Below, in pieces: positions 39,001 to 52,760 of a stretch of DNA of 64,000 bases. The notes under the pieces are model-generated. The model ran no database searches, had not been told where the DNA came from, and saw only the letters and a program-made list of their open reading frames with translations. The DNA lies in contig VYZB01000195.1 of NCBI GenBank assembly GCA_013397455.1, forward strand, positions 70,341-134,340. The letters run 5' to 3'. The DNA is from Crotophaga sulcirostris. Its lineage: Eukaryota > Chordata > Aves > Cuculiformes > Crotophagidae. Position numbers and translations under genes: made by a program. Position 1 is the stretch's first letter. Each line of letters opens with the position of its first letter.

Positions 39001-41351
39001 TAGGCGCGCAAGGTCTGGGATGTAAGGAGCTTAATCCCATCTGCTAATGAGAACCAAGACACGTAAGTATAAACTTAAAGTAACTATTTTTAAGTATTCT
39101 TTTAAAAGTCTCTTCATATGTATTAAAGGTAACTTTGCCCTTTATTCAACAGTTTATTCTCTTTTGGGCCAGTTTTCCAAAAGACAACCTCCAGTTGTCT
39201 TCCCTGTCTGGTTGCTCCCTGCCCCGATGGTGCACCAGGTTTAACTCATGTCTGGGACTGTGCTTATACACAAAGATGGAACTTTTGACTGAAAAGCTCT
39301 ATGTGTCTGTAAAATTTTCTCTTTTTGGATGGTGTTTTTGAGTGCTAATGAACTAATTTCTGCAAGAAATTTATATTTTAAAATGTCTTCCTGGTTTTCC
39401 TTTTTATTTGCGTTCTGATAATAGCCATCTGCTGACAAATGAACTGACCCCTAACATAGAGATTTTAAAACTATGAACTAACGTAGAATTTTTAAAAAAT
39501 ATAGAATAAACACCTCCCTGCAAGTTCATCTTCACAAAAGAATTAAGGTTCATGTGCTCTGTATCTATGGTGGGGAGTGTGTGTGGTGGGCGTTTCCTGT
39601 AGTGATGAGTAAAGGGGGGAAACGAAGAGCAATTTTGTTGGGGGAGTTCAAGGAAACTCAGCAATCCTGATGACAAGTGTTGCTGAGGTGAATCGTGTGC
39701 AGTGTCGTGGAAGTTCTACCACTGTGGGCTTGCCACAACTCAGCACTGCACATGCGGTGGGGGCGCCCTCTCTGCTGAGGCTGCTGCTGCTCTGACCTTT
39801 AAGCCCAAGAAAATCCATCATGAAGCTGCCAAAAATCGAGTGACAGACAAAGGGAATAATAATGAAATCAATAGGAAGGAGCAGAATCCTAACAGGTACT
39901 AAATAAGTATCTCTGAAAAACAAGTTATCAATGGGTTACAGGCTGCGCTGCTGCAAAGGCAGTCATGCATGATACAGTAGAGATGCTTAAAAAGATACAT
40001 GGTTATGAACATAGGCATTAACCACAAGCGGAATATAAACCCTTCATTTAGCTCGGGGTAAAGAAAGAAACAAAACTGTTTCTTGATGTCATGTCAAAGG
40101 AGATCATGTCTGATTCTGATGTGCTGCGAAAGAAATTTTGCATGTGATAGAGCCCACAGTTCCTCCATGTCCCTCATGCCTTTTAGGCATAGAGAGGGCC
40201 AGACAGTTGAATTTCGTATATTGCCATGATGATGCTAGACAAGTATGGAGAGGGGGGAAAGTTATTTTGCTCTGGGCATCTAGAAAGAAAACATAACTTT
40301 TTACAGGATGGACTCGCAGTTGCTCTGTGGGAGGCAGCTGGATGATTGTTCAGATGAGCATTGTTTGTGCAAAGAGCCCAGGAGATTGGTTCAGGGCTCT
40401 TGATGGACCATAGATCAGCCCACATTTTTCTAGGAAAAATAATTAGCATGTTTAGGGATTCAGAAAATAGAATCCATAAGCCTGTATATGTGTAGATGAC
40501 ATGGGACTGAAAGATGGACTTGTCACAAAGAGTAGCTATTAGAGTACCTTCTGCCTATACCTTCTGCACTAGCTGTTAAAATAGCTGTTAAATCAGATTT
40601 TGCTTATTCATTCACTATTTCGGTGTAGTATTTGTGGCTTGACTTCCCTTCCTATTGTTTAAAAGAAAGTAGCAACTTTCCTGCCTCAGAAATATGCTGC
40701 AAAATGGACCTCAGGAATGGCAAGGGGTTGTGCTTTGAGGGTGCTGAGTAAGTAACCAAAAACTTGGCAGAAATTTTTTTGACCAGGTTTCTATCTCCTG
40801 GCGCTTCCTTTTAAAGAGTGAAAACTTGCAATCAAAAGAGTTAAATGTTGCAAGAAATGCGTATTTCAACTTTACATGCCTTAATTTCACTGTTGAAAGT
40901 TTCTTTGATCTTTTTTTTCGGTTTAGCATTAGTAGTAGAAACTTGTGCCTAACAACAACATTGCAGTGCAGCCAAGTCTTCAGGTAATTTGTTCAAAGTA
41001 GAAAAGCAATGAGCAAGCGTGTAGAAATAACTCTAATAGGATCTGATCCAACTTGTATTGACATAATGGAAAGGTTTCTATTTTTTTAAATTGTTTTTGA
41101 GTTGGCAACGTATAGATCTCATCAAAATATTTCAAGATTTGTTCAGTCTGTGGGTATTTCATCTGTAACAATTGATGCCAAGTTTGTGGATAAAGTATAT
41201 CCTGTTTTGTACAAAAGATGAGTGAGTAATTTTAAAAGCAGTATTATTAAATGAATGGTCATGACAAAAGTTATTTTGAACTAGGTTTATTTCAATCAAC
41301 CATCCTTTAGAAAAATATTTGTGTGCGTCTTTTCAGCTAGCTATACTATCT
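30033..41351. other. Non-coding sequence
   Basis: Over 11 kb without a supportable gene. Open frames reach 98 codons (34451-34747 plus) and show no domain. Scattered items are homeodomain-type AATTAATTAATTG at about 32092-32104, a small hairpin with arms CAGACAAGGG (33432-33441) and CCCTCTGTCTG (33453-33463), a tRNA-like but incomplete signal near 31215-31360, and short A or T runs. No clear interspersed repeat was recognised. Confidence 0.6.
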
Positions 41352-41411
41352 NNNNNNNNNNNNNNNNNNNNNNNNNNNNNNNNNNNNNNNNNNNNNNNNN
41401 NNNNNNNNNNN
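41352..41411. other. Assembly gap (60 N)
   Basis: A run of 60 unknown bases interrupts the sequence. The true gap length may differ. Flanks are unremarkable AT-rich DNA, so no feature can be inferred across it. Confidence 1.
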
Positions 41412-44400
41412 GGATAACTGAGACTAGCAATATTTGCAATAAGAAATAACTTCTTCCCTGTGCAAATTCAAAACATTTCCAAGAAAGAGAGAACCAAGTG
41501 CTTGTCAGTACTTCGGCTTTTCATTGTTTTGATTTGCAGATTTTTAGGGAAGGGGGAGGGGAAGGGAATTAAAAGCAAAATGTCAGAAACATTCTTGGTA
41601 GTTTTGTGTATCATTAGAAAAATTAACTGTTGGTCTCCTGCATTTGAAGTCGGGCATCCAGATGCTATTCTCTCAACACTAGGAGATCTATACTAACAAG
41701 ACTGATGCATGCTGACATCCAGCAGATCTCATTCCTTCACTTCCAAAAATTCAAAAGGAAGCAGCTGCAGAAGTCCACAGGGAATTACCACCAAGCACAT
41801 TTGGAAGAAAGGCAAGAAATATCTTATATGAGATACTGTAATTTTGGGTAATGAAGTCGTACTTGTGTTTCAGTAAATAGGAAAAATCATTTGTCACATG
41901 CACAGGCTTTGTGAGGTCTAGACACTAGTAAAACTGGCGAAATGGAATATTTATAAATATATTTTATTATGCTTTTCCTTGTGTAATTACAACATTACTT
42001 TTTTTTTCATTGAGAGGAGATACTGGGAGAAGCACCACTGTACCCCTGCACCATCCAGGTCACCTAGTGCTAAGCATTGTTAAAATTAGGGTTCTAGACA
42101 AGATAGGCAATTGATTCAGTCTGTTATAGCAGTTCCTGGTTGTCTCTATCTCTGGCAAAGAAACATCAGAAACAAAACTTAATCTTCAAACTGATGTCTA
42201 TTTGTGCTTCAAACTCCATTAAAAAAAATCATCTTCTAGGATTATTTAAATACCAATCCTTCTACTCTATAAAGTGTATAGGCAGTGGTACATTTAAACA
42301 ATTCAATTAAGATTGATAACGTAGTAGAAAAACGTCTATAATCAAAACCAAAATAGTAATATTGCCTTTCATAATTGAATGTTGCTTCTGAGGTATTGAA
42401 GAAGATCAGCAATGACAAAGCCATACTTTCCAAATGGTGTGTGAAATGCAGCCATTGGTCCATGCAAGTTGCATACAGTTGTGATTTGACTAATTAGATG
42501 GACTGTGCCATTTCCCATTCTTTAATAAAAAGAGTCTGCAAAGCAATTGTGAAAGGGTAAAAAGCAAAGAGAGGAAGGGGAAATAAAAAGCAGCTGAATG
42601 GAAGGTCTTTAACTTCTATGTAATTTTAAAATATTTAATTGGATCCTACTAAGTAAAAAACGTCAAGATTAAAATATTTCGTTATTGTAACGATAACAGC
42701 AGGAATTGAAAGCAAGAAATGACAACGCTGGGTCTGGATCCTATTTCTCTGAAGTGGTTTACATATTTGCTTTCTTTAGAAGCTACAGCTCAAGGTGGTT
42801 TGGTCCTTTTATTATTTCTTAGACTTTCTCTATGCTGTATAAAGGAAAGTCTTGCTAAATTTTATTTTCTTAAAGACATCTGCAGTACTTAGGCAAAATA
42901 ATTACCAAATCCTGTTACAGCTGTGTATATAAATAGTTTTCTAAACTGGAGGGAAAACTGGGAAGAAAATAGGTTGGTCTGAAATTGCTTTTCATTTTTC
43001 TTGTGTTTCCTTCCCAAATGTTTTACTTTGCAGTGCTTTTCCCATTGCCACAAAAACGAAAACCCAAAAGACAAAATAGAGAAAGGAAAAAAAAATGCTA
43101 TGTTGCAATGGATGGAAAACTATGTTTAACCTAAATGAAAGGCATTGTTGCATTACTGTTTTCAATTTTAATTGTTATAATAATAATTTTAAAATGCAAC
43201 ATAATTTGGAAAAGTCAAAACATTTCAAAACTCAAACCTTAATGTTTCTCATAATAGAAAACAGTGTGTTTTTTCCTTGATGGCTAGTAGCTGTGAATTT
43301 CAGGGAATAAGCTGTCCATCAGAAAATGTAGTTTAGGTCTAAAAGCAAATATTAAGACACTTGTGAAAATAGGACAGGTAAAATCAGATTAATGGAGAAA
43401 GATGATAGAAGGTACTGTGTCAGAGGTGCTTTATATCAGGTGGAGATTTAATCTGCAGTAAAATTAAGGTCCCTGCAATATTTGTTTGATTGCATGCAGT
43501 ATGCCAATAAACCAGTTTTAGGAATATGCTGAATACTCTTTGGTTAAGTGAATATCAGTTAAATAAAAAGTGCAGCCAGTTTGAACCAAACGGTCAAGCA
43601 CTACAGTGAATTCCCCACACAAACCATGGTGAGAAGCGCGATAGTGCCAGAAACAGACCTGCTGCAGGACACGGGGGGTCATGCTAGAGAGACCCTGGAG
43701 ACAGATTTTGGTAGACTCTCCCCACAAAGCCTCTGGCCCTTGTAAAGACCACATTTGCAGAACAGACCTGGTGTCTGAAGAGATGGTGGAAAATTAGAGC
43801 CATTTACCATTGCCAACCTGCAACGCTGCCACTGCCAGAACCCCACGCACTGCCAGGACCCACTGCACTACCTACATTCTTCACTTCATGAATTTTTGTG
43901 CTCTGCCGGTCTTAAGTTTAAGTAGAATTTACATCCTGCAAGTGCCCTCCACTGTCACAGATTTCTCTCATAATCAGAGGAGTCCAGTCATTGTAAAATG
44001 GTCATTGAATATCAAAGGCAGCACAGCATTGCTCAGTCAATCGGGAATTGTGTCTGCAAGCCAGGCAGGTAAAAAGATGTCTGGATTAAATCTTAATTCT
44101 CTCAAACCAGGCTCAGCAGGGGCTGGAGTTTGCTGGTGAAGACAAATTAAGAGGATTACACTGAAGCAATTTGAAGAGCTCAAACTGTTTCCTCCCTCAG
44201 CAACCTTAAAGATCTCCAGAAAGATTTTTAGGCACTGAACAGAAAACTGTCAGCAGCCATGGTGACTCCAAACATCTAAGCCTTCACCTGTACTACCCAA
44301 ATCCTCCATCAGTAAGCTGCTGCATCAGAACTGGAAAGGAGAAAAAACGATTCCCGTAAAAGTCAGGAGCTGCTTTTCTTGTCAGACTAGAAGAGATCTA

Positions 44401-47400
44401 ACAGTGCCAGGAAAAAATACTAAAAGGAAATCACTTTTTGCTTATGATTATCTACGGTGTTCTCTTTCTCTCCCAGGGAATTGAACATCTCATTAACATT
44501 ATCTCCCTGTTGATGGCGATGGGCAGCTCTGCCGTTTCCCCTGGTGGCCCCACAATGGAGCAGGGCTGGGTGCTGGTGGGCTGGCAGCAGGGGAGTCTGC
44601 CTGAAGGTGGGACAGGGCAGCTACCCTGCAGTGTAGGGCCTCCCGTAGCTGCAACCTTTTGCTCTCTTTGAGCTCAACAGAGAAGGTGGTTATAGGTTTT
44701 GTATAAGGTGTGGCTTCAAGGATCTCTGTTTTCAGACTCTTTATTGAAATCCACTGAACCGTGCTATCTTGTCTTTCATGTATGTTTTTTTATTACGCTT
44801 ACGTATAAGGTCTTCTCATAAAGTGCTGTTGCCAGGAGGCAAGTTGTATATGAAAAAATGCTCTGGTTGTTTTATTTGAATAGCAGAGCATGTGTAGGAT
44901 TCCAGAATTTAATAGGCTGCTTAGGTGTACTTAAGTCAGTTTTAAGTGTTGCAAGTGCTCTGGGGAGGGAGCTGTACTGCTGGGTGAGCAGAGCCTCACG
45001 TAGCGGGATCTTGGAGCTCTGGAAAAGCACTGAGATGCAAAAGCCAGCCGGCCAGTTGGGATATAAGGTCAGGATAAGAGTTAACCTGAAAGCAGGGGCA
45101 AGTTTGGTGCATCAGAGCCCAGTGGGTTTGATTTTATGCAAAAGGGTGATACAGGTAGAATTTTTGCAATGGAATTCTGCGTTCTTCATGAAAACCTAAA
45201 CCCGTGCTTAGCCACTACCCCACAGCCCACATCTCCCTCCTTGCCTGCACAGGTCTCTGGGATCGAGACTGTCAACCTCATCCCCCAAGGTGGGCTCCCT
45301 TCCAGAGGAGAAACCTGGTGAATTTATTTGATGCAAATGAGCTGCCCTATAGAAATATTGTGAGGCTTTGGAGTGGATGATATGTCTTTCCAGTTACTAT
45401 GTCAGTGCTGCTGGTGATTTGGCTGTGGAAGCTGGTAGTGTACTCTGGTCATCTCTATTTTGTGAATGGTGAAATCCACTTACATATAAATCTCTTGGTG
45501 ACACCAACTAACAGCCAATTTCTTTACTGATAAAACCAGGGGTGCATTCAGACCTGGACTCAGATAGATGGCCAATGTAGTTATATGCATTAATTATCTA
45601 CGTTCATTCTGAGTCTGTAAAAACACAAGAAGTAGCAGTGGTCTGATTCGAGCTCCTGGCCCAGGTCTGTCTTTGTTAAAACTTCTGATTCTAAAGATCT
45701 TTGTGATGTTCATGCAGCTTAGGAGCTACCAGAAACCATGTCTCTCAGTACCAGGTTCAAGAAAAGCTGTTCTTTTTAGAGCCATTTTTTTTTAAAATAT
45801 ATTTGAAGGAATAGAGGAGAGAATAATACAATTCTCTTTGAATGAAGAGGGGAACTCTGTAGTACATAAAGAAACTGGCAGTGTTCCATGAAAATTAACA
45901 TCAGAGATAAAAGGAATCCAACCATTGCTATGCTGGGAGAGTACAATGAAACCCTGATGCTGGGCTTTTGGCAGGTCTAGGCATAAAACAAATGCTTACT
46001 GATGCATTGCCCAGGCAGACCTGGCATCATCTCCTCTGGAGCTGCCTTGCCAGCTCCCTCAGCCATAAATGGGATCCCACAAACATGTACAGTCAAGGAT
46101 GAACAATGAGAAAGATGAAATATGTTACAGGGGTGAAGAAAAAAGAGTGGGACCGGGAAGCTTTACTTTTGAACTCATTAAGTCCACAATGCAATGTGGG
46201 GAAAGAGAATGGTCTTGGTCACGCAGTAAACTGGAGACACAAGATGTGGTCTTTCCATGCTGTCAGCTGGTAGCCATACAACCTCTGCTCAAAGCACGTA
46301 CCCTGCCTAGGAGACAGGGTATCTGTCTCAGGCTCCCTGGTAGTGAATTTCGGGATCCCTGGCTGTGTCTGGTCCACCCATGACAATGAGTGAGAGTGGA
46401 AGCTCACACAAAGGTGCTGACTGTGCACAATGTGTAATTCAGCCTAGTGGGCATCTGGGGGTGTGTAGAAAAGGTAGTGCATTGGCTTGGTCTTAGAGGA
46501 CAGATGTGGACTTGTTCTTACAATGTAAATATTGGTGTATATGGACTGATGGGTGACCATAAGTAAGCACCATTCCCTTGATCACTGAGTACTTATTGGT
46601 CTATAAGCTCAGAGGTGCTGTAAGGAGTAGTTAATCAGATATGCTTCCAAGAACACTTCAAACGTGAAAAGTATAGCCTTAAATTTATTGTAAAATAAGA
46701 TGACAAATAACTTGAGCACATGTTGGTTACTTATCATAAGACATCCTCTCATAAGGGTGAGAATCTTCTAATAACCGTTAGCAGTTTATTTGCATGGATT
46801 TTTCCTGCATTTGATGTGAAATCTTGTTTGGCTAGATGCAAGAAAGGCTAAATATGTGCTGAAAGCCAGTAATTTGATTATCTACACTCTTTCTGTCTAG
46901 TTATATGATCCTAGAGAAGTCCTTTATTAAAACCTATTTAGAAAGAGTTGCTAAACCTTGGTGGAATGTCAACCATGCTAATACAGTCTGGCCAGTGAAG
47001 AAGAGTAGGTGCTTATTGAACAGAAAACTTTAATCTTGTTAAGACTGGATACAAGAGGAAATGGTAATAAGTGGGTTGTGCTGAAACTGTGGCTCAGACA
47101 ATGAAGGTGGCATCTCCGTTGTGGTGTGGACACACCTGTCCTTTTTCATACTGAAAAGCTCTTCTTTCATGTAGGATAATCCTAATGTATAGGATTCCAG
47201 AAGAGCTTTTCACAGGTCATAATTATCCTCCATGCCAGCAGTTCCTGAATAGTCATCTTGGTCACTTCATTTGCATGTTCTGTAACAACTATTTGTTCTT
47301 CGAAGGGGATGAATTCCTTTGAGGCAAATTTGGTTAGCAGTTTCTACCTTTCAAAAATCATTTTTAGAACATAGATAGATGTTGTGGAAACTCATAGATA

Positions 47401-48415
47401 GCTTAAAGGATAGCTCAAACAAGATATGTTCTTGGCATTTTATCTGTATGTGTTAGAGTGCCATTGAGAAGACCATATAATTTGAAGATATCAGAAGAAG
47501 CTGTGCAGCCATATGCCATGGCACATTGATGAGTCCCCTGTAGGGAACCCTCAGTTCCAAATGTAAAATGTATATATGGAGACTTGTATTTCCAGAGCTG
47601 GACTACATTCCTTCTAACACTGTAAAGTGTTTATAGAAATGCTCAAGAGCCAGACAAAAATAGCTGGGCAGACATCTGCTGAAAGCTAAGGTTGTTTCAG
47701 TAAAAGGTTTAGTTAGGATGGTGAATTTGGGCCAAGTAATATCGCAACAATGCTGAGAAAAGCTGGAGATCTGCTGTTCTTCCTTGAGTTTTATTTAAAG
47801 ACTGAGTCATGGCAAATACCACAGACTGAAGTGGTACATACAAGAGGGGCCCTGTGCATGAATATCCAGCACTGCACTTGCATGCACCCAACTGAAAGAG
47901 CACGCCAAATTTGCATAGCTACACTTTCTGTTATTTCCTTAACACGAGCTTGAAAGCTGTTCATATCCAGCATTTACAGCATCAGGGAGTATGTGAACTG
48001 AGTGGGGAGCTGAAGGGATTTGGTTCCCCCCCAGCAAACCTCGATGTGGCATTCAATTACAGTCCTATGGTGGGACAGTGGCAACATCACTGCCCATCGT
48101 CGCTGTGACTTCAACCAGCCTCAAGACTTGTGGTTTGTTCAGTTTTGGAAAAGACCACAGTAAAATGATGGTCCCATCTGTGCTTTTCTAGGGTGTATGT
48201 ATTGCTTGTGTCTGTCCATTACAAGTCCTAGTGACCATATGAGTTTCTGTGGCTCTGCATTTCCTCTTCCAAGAATGAGTGGCTGACATCTATGACAAGG
48301 TCATGTTTGAGTGTAGACTGATTTATCCTCATAATTATGTTAAACAGTAATAGAAGTACAGGCTCTTGTTTAGTGGTAAAAATGAGCTTTCTCCTTGGAA
48401 TGAGGAAAAAAATAA
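41412..48415. other. Non-coding sequence
   Basis: No gene is supported. Frames of 100-113 codons (43810-44139, 44858-45199, 46069-46383, all plus) lack domains and are consistent with chance in slightly GC-richer DNA. A degenerate 18-bp repeat occurs twice at 43830-43865. A very weak MIR-like phrase lies near 46897-46935. No RNA gene was found. Confidence 0.6.
43830..43865. repeat. Degenerate two-copy 18-bp tandem repeat
   Basis: CACTGCCAGAACCCCACG (43830-43847) is followed directly by CACTGCCAGGACCCACTG (43848-43865), with about four differences. It is small and of no evident function. Confidence 0.5.
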
Positions 48416-48419
48416 ATGC

Positions 48420-48690
48420 TTATAGTTGTCTATAAATACCGTTAATCAGAAGATTTGATAGAAACCTAATTGTTGTGAAATTACACTCCACCAGTGCCTT
48501 TTCTGGTATCATTTTACAATTATGTGCATTGACATCTGTTATTGCTAATTACTTCTTCAAACTTCATCAATGATCTCTTGTACTTCCTGTAAGAAATGCT
48601 GAAAGCTTTTAACAAACAAATTAATTATGTATAGTCTTTGATGCAAATTAGCCCAATTAGTTGTAGCATTGATACCTTCTTCGTGTAAAA
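48420..48690. promoter_or_regulatory. Candidate non-coding enhancer with octamer and homeodomain motifs
   Basis: The block contains a perfect POU octamer, ATGCAAAT, at 48641-48648. It is overlapped by an AAATTAGC homeodomain-type core and followed by CAATTAG, with TTAATTATG at about 48621-48629 and GCTAATTAC at about 48544. It is free of simple repeats up to the A10 run that follows at 48687-48696. POU and homeodomain factors commonly bind such composite sites in neural and pluripotency enhancers. Function here is inferred from motif density only. Confidence 0.4.
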
Positions 48691-48696
48691 AAAAAA

Positions 48697-51055
48697 GTGA
48701 AAGAACTATCGTATACATATTTATAAGTACCTTTTTGACAGATGATGGTAGGTCATGATGAGGAATTCGTTAGGTTTATAGAATGAGTTTTTAAAAATGA
48801 CAAACCAGAGTAACATTCTTGTGAAAGATTGTGTTGACTTAATCATAAAACCTTTGAATGTTTAAAGATGTTTTTTGTGGGGAATATCTTTGCTTTTGGC
48901 AACTGACTGTTTTTCCCAATGCACTTCCAAACTTTGGAATCTGCAAATTAAAATTATTTTTATAAATGGAAAGCATTGAAGCCCAGGTCAGGAACTTGTA
49001 CCTGGAATCTCAGCTAATCTTTCCTGTAATCTCATGTATTGAGAAGTAATTCCCCCACTATGAAACTCTCTCCAGGAGCAGAAAAATTCATACAGGGGGA
49101 TCTGGGACTGCACTGCTCAGAGGTGGTTGTCTGCTCTGAGCCTCCAACACAGCCTTGTTCCTCAGGATGGAGAGCAGACTGGCAGAGGGTATGAGAGGAG
49201 GCTTACCGGTCCATCCATTGCCATAACTGATCAGCTGGAACAATGGTTACAAAGGCACTTCCCAGGACCAGCTCCTCTGTGTGGCAGATAATACCAGGTT
49301 TAACCTTTTCCTTTGTACTGCACTGTTTCCTTCAAATCCCATGTCAAACCTTATCTTTCCTCTCTGTTTAAGAAGGTCTCCCTCCTAATAAAACAATTAA
49401 AATGTCCTCTGAGGCTCGCAGTTCCCATACTCAGTCATTCCTTTGGAACTTTGCATTTCCCCCTCCTTCAGTGCAGCACATCTATCACTATTTCAGCAAT
49501 CCTCTCCAAACAACATACCTGACTTATAGTTTCACCTAGAGGAGGATCAGTGTAAAGTGATTGTTGTTTTTCAGTCTAAAAGACACTTTGACAAATCAAA
49601 ATAATAGTGCGTTGTGTGACACTAACCTGTAATAGATGTTCTTGATTAAATGTTTTTTTGTTTTCAGCATCCCATTCTAAATGTATTTGAACTTCATACT
49701 TCTTAAGGGAAATTACCTAAAACAGAAAGATTTTTAAAGCTGACTAACAAAAATCTGTGGCTGTGTTGGAAAAGGAGAGATTGTGCCATTTGCTTAAGCC
49801 TCAGTTTTCAGCAGGAAGGACAGTTTGTAGCACCTCAAACACAAAACTGCTGGCTTCTCCTTTCAGTAAATTCACTTTCCACCCATGGACTAGAGTTTCA
49901 GCTCTTGCCAGAAAGAATAATTGTTAGGCAATCAATACAAATTTCTATGGAGTTAGACTGCTCCATTATAGTTTTCCCCTCTGAACACATGCAACTTATT
50001 GACCGAATCCTATGGGTTTTTTCTGGTTTGATTGTTCCCTTTGTTTGTTGCATGTTAAGAAACACAAATGGCAAATTTTCTGTGGTTAGTTTTTGAGGGT
50101 TGGGAATTGTCAAGGAAGGGTGTGGCGATAGTCACTGCTGGTATGTGTTGGGAATTTAATTCCCCTTCTGACTACTATGCCCAGGTATTTCATTAATTCT
50201 TGCTAGCACAGATTGTGGACAGTTACAAAACTGGGACTGCAACATTTGTAAAATGTTGATTCCAGGAAATAGCTGGTTTGTTTTCCATCTGCAGCTTCAA
50301 AAAAATTGTAGCATCAAACAAATGCTGCCATACGATAGAGGTACACTTTTTTGCATATAACAATTCTGAGATTAGATTAGAGATTTATAATTTGCCTGCC
50401 ATAGAGCTGTTTGAAATCAGCCTTATCTTCTGTTTGAATATGTCAAAGGAAAAGAAAAAAATAATGCTTTGTTTGAATACTTTTTTCCCTAGTGGAACGG
50501 AATCAAAACTGTGTTTGCATGTTTTGTAACTCCAAGGCAAGACTCTTTCTCTGAGTGCTTCAGCAGAAGTATGGGGGAGAAAAAATCGCACTCCACTTTT
50601 CTTTTTCAGAACATCAGTGTTGGAGGTTTTCACACAACTTTAAATCAAAATGCAGCTTCTGTGATTATTGTGGAGAGCTAGAAATTTTATTTGAAAAGCT
50701 ACTTTTTATACTATGAATATCGCAGTGAGAGATTTTGACAAATTCTTATCACGTAAAAGTACTGTAAAGTAGGTTTTCCAAAGCTTCCTGGTCAGTACTG
50801 ATAGCACTGGACCGAAGACATTCACTTCTATAATCTTTCATTGCACAAGACACTGGGTCATTAACTCCAGATTTTCTTCTTTTGTTTTGTGGTGGGCACA
50901 AGACTAGATGTGTACTTTTTCAGTAAATTTAAAAATATTTCTTATGGTTCCCTGTAATACATTTTTTATCGTGTTTGTCATTTTATCTTGGATGTGAAAA
51001 GGTGCAGCTGTGAGCAATGTAGCTTCAGCTTAACAAAAAAAATGTTTAAAATAAA
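48697..51055. other. Non-coding sequence
   Basis: Open frames of 63-83 codons on both strands, none recognisable. The two opposite-strand frames at 49898-50113 and 49905-50096 overlap almost completely, as expected for chance frames. No repeats were recognised. Confidence 0.65.
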
Positions 51056-51059
51056 ATTT

Positions 51060-51186
51060 GAAGGTGTAAAGACTTAGATAGTTCAATGTAGTAGCTTGTC
51101 CAGAGTCACCTGGAATATTAGAGTCAAATGTGAATAAGTGCCAGTATTTCTGAGATGTAGTTCAGTGCTCTTGCTGTTAGGCCAGG
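51060..51186 (-). mobile_element. MIR-like CORE-SINE relic, reverse orientation
   Basis: The plus strand reads AGCTTGTCCAGAGTCACCTG, AGTCAAATGTGAATAAGTGC and CAGTGCTCTTGCTGTTAGGC. This parallels the reverse complement of MIR: a GACTTGCCCAAGGTCAC phrase, then GGGATTTGAACCCAGGTCTG, then a CCGTGCTCTTTCCACTA-type head. Order and spacing agree and the sequence is strongly diverged. Confidence 0.5.
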
Positions 51187-52535
51187 GTTAGATGAAACAA
51201 GAAGAGATGTTTCAGTCCAACTCTGACATAAGCACTTACTGGAGACAACGTGAACTTAACCACAAAGAGATGCTCTGGTACTGTAGGGAAACAGCATTTA
51301 CTTCATGATGTTCTTTACAAAGATGGTGCATTGCAAATTTTCCACCTTCTAGAAATAAAAAACCAGAAGCTTCGTTTGTTGGGATGAATATCAATATTTG
51401 CTTTTTCACAACATTGAGATATTGTGAAGGGTTTTTTTCATTTTTTTATTCAGCAAAGCTTTGTAGTAATAAGCTGAAATCAAAAGCCAAGTGAAGTGTC
51501 AGGTACCATAGCAAGTACCTATTTAAAAAAGACCATTCTGGGAAAGGAGAGTTACAACTTTAAACTATTGTTCTGTTTTTTATTAGGTCACCAAGACTAA
51601 TGAAATAAAATAAACTGAACTGAGTGGAGTCACCTGTGCCATGCAGTTGTGCATGTTGTAAGCATGGGTCATGGACATTTGGGTACCCACTGCATTTGTG
51701 TGAAGGGTCTGTGGATATAACACGTGGGTTGTTTTTTTTTTAAAAAAAACAAAAAACAAATGCTGTGTTTAAAGCTCAGAGACCCTGCAGGGACTGTTCA
51801 TGCATCTTCCTTCTGCAGGAGTTTTTGCAAGGCCAGGGAGTGTGTGGCACACCTTGTAACCAGAGCAAGCTTCAGCCTTTGACTACGGTTTGTCCTTGTC
51901 CAGACTCCATTCTTTTACTCAGTCCTTCTATGAGTAAGTGGCTTGGCTTAGTGTTAACCAGATTCCCACCTGGAGGCAGTTGCTTTGCCAGAACCTTACA
52001 GGAGCATGGCACCTTCTGCTGGGCCAGTTTCTTAGGGTTGAGCCATTAGATGGGATTTTGTGGTTCAGGACTGTCAGTCCTCCACTAATGGCTCACTACA
52101 AATACAGACACTGAGGAGCTGAAAGGGGCAGGCAGAGCCAGAGGGAAGGCAGCACACTCTGGCAGGCAAACACAGAGGTAACAGAGCTGAGCAGACTTGG
52201 CTGTGTTCGCCCTGGGTGCCAACAGAGAGCCCAAAGGCCCCAAGCCCTCGGCCCGTGCCCTATCTATGAAACCAGTTTCTTTTCTCCCCAACTGCATTGT
52301 TTTCTCTTGGAGTTATGCCTGATATTTTCCTAATTATTTCACTGTAATACTTAACCCAATAGTTGCGTGAAGAAGTCAATCATAACAATTTAAACACTTC
52401 TACAAAAGGCAGATTAGCAGATTAGTAGTTGCACTGGAAAAATGTGCAGCAGTGCTTGAAAATTAATCCTGCTCTTAATGTAGGGAATAAACAAGCTGAC
52501 CTGTTATTAGTATTTCCTATTTAAAATAGATTTCA
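51187..52535. other. Non-coding sequence
   Basis: A T10-A8 tract lies at 51732-51749. Slightly GC-richer DNA at about 51765-52300 holds a 94-codon plus frame and a 70-codon minus frame, neither with a domain. No gene is called. Confidence 0.6.
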
Positions 52536-52539
52536 ATTT

Positions 52540-52760
52540 CTGATTTTAAAATTGCAAATGCTATAAAAATATGGTGAAGTATGTGTTCTGAAGAAACCTC
52601 TTGAGGTTTCCTGTAACTAATTATTTATGGTATGAAGATCTGGCATAACAGGTATAGGCATCCTGAAGATTATGTATGAACGTAATCATGGCCTGTCAGA
52701 TGTTTTTAATTAAGCTTTCCCTAGTCTGAGTGCTCTGAATGGTGATGAGCATTAATATCC
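52540..52760. promoter_or_regulatory. Candidate non-coding regulatory element
   Basis: A non-repetitive block with a perfect inverted repeat, GAAACCTC (52593-52600) and GAGGTTTC (52603-52610), separated by two bases, followed by ACTAATTATTTATGG and TTTTTAATTAAGC homeodomain-type sites. The texture is like that of conserved non-coding DNA. It is inferred and not tested by alignment. Confidence 0.3.

Noticed and set aside
46897..46935. Weak MIR-like phrase CTAGTTATATGATCCTAGAG followed by AAGTCC
   Set aside because: Only one short phrase fits the MIR core; no second phrase at the expected spacing.
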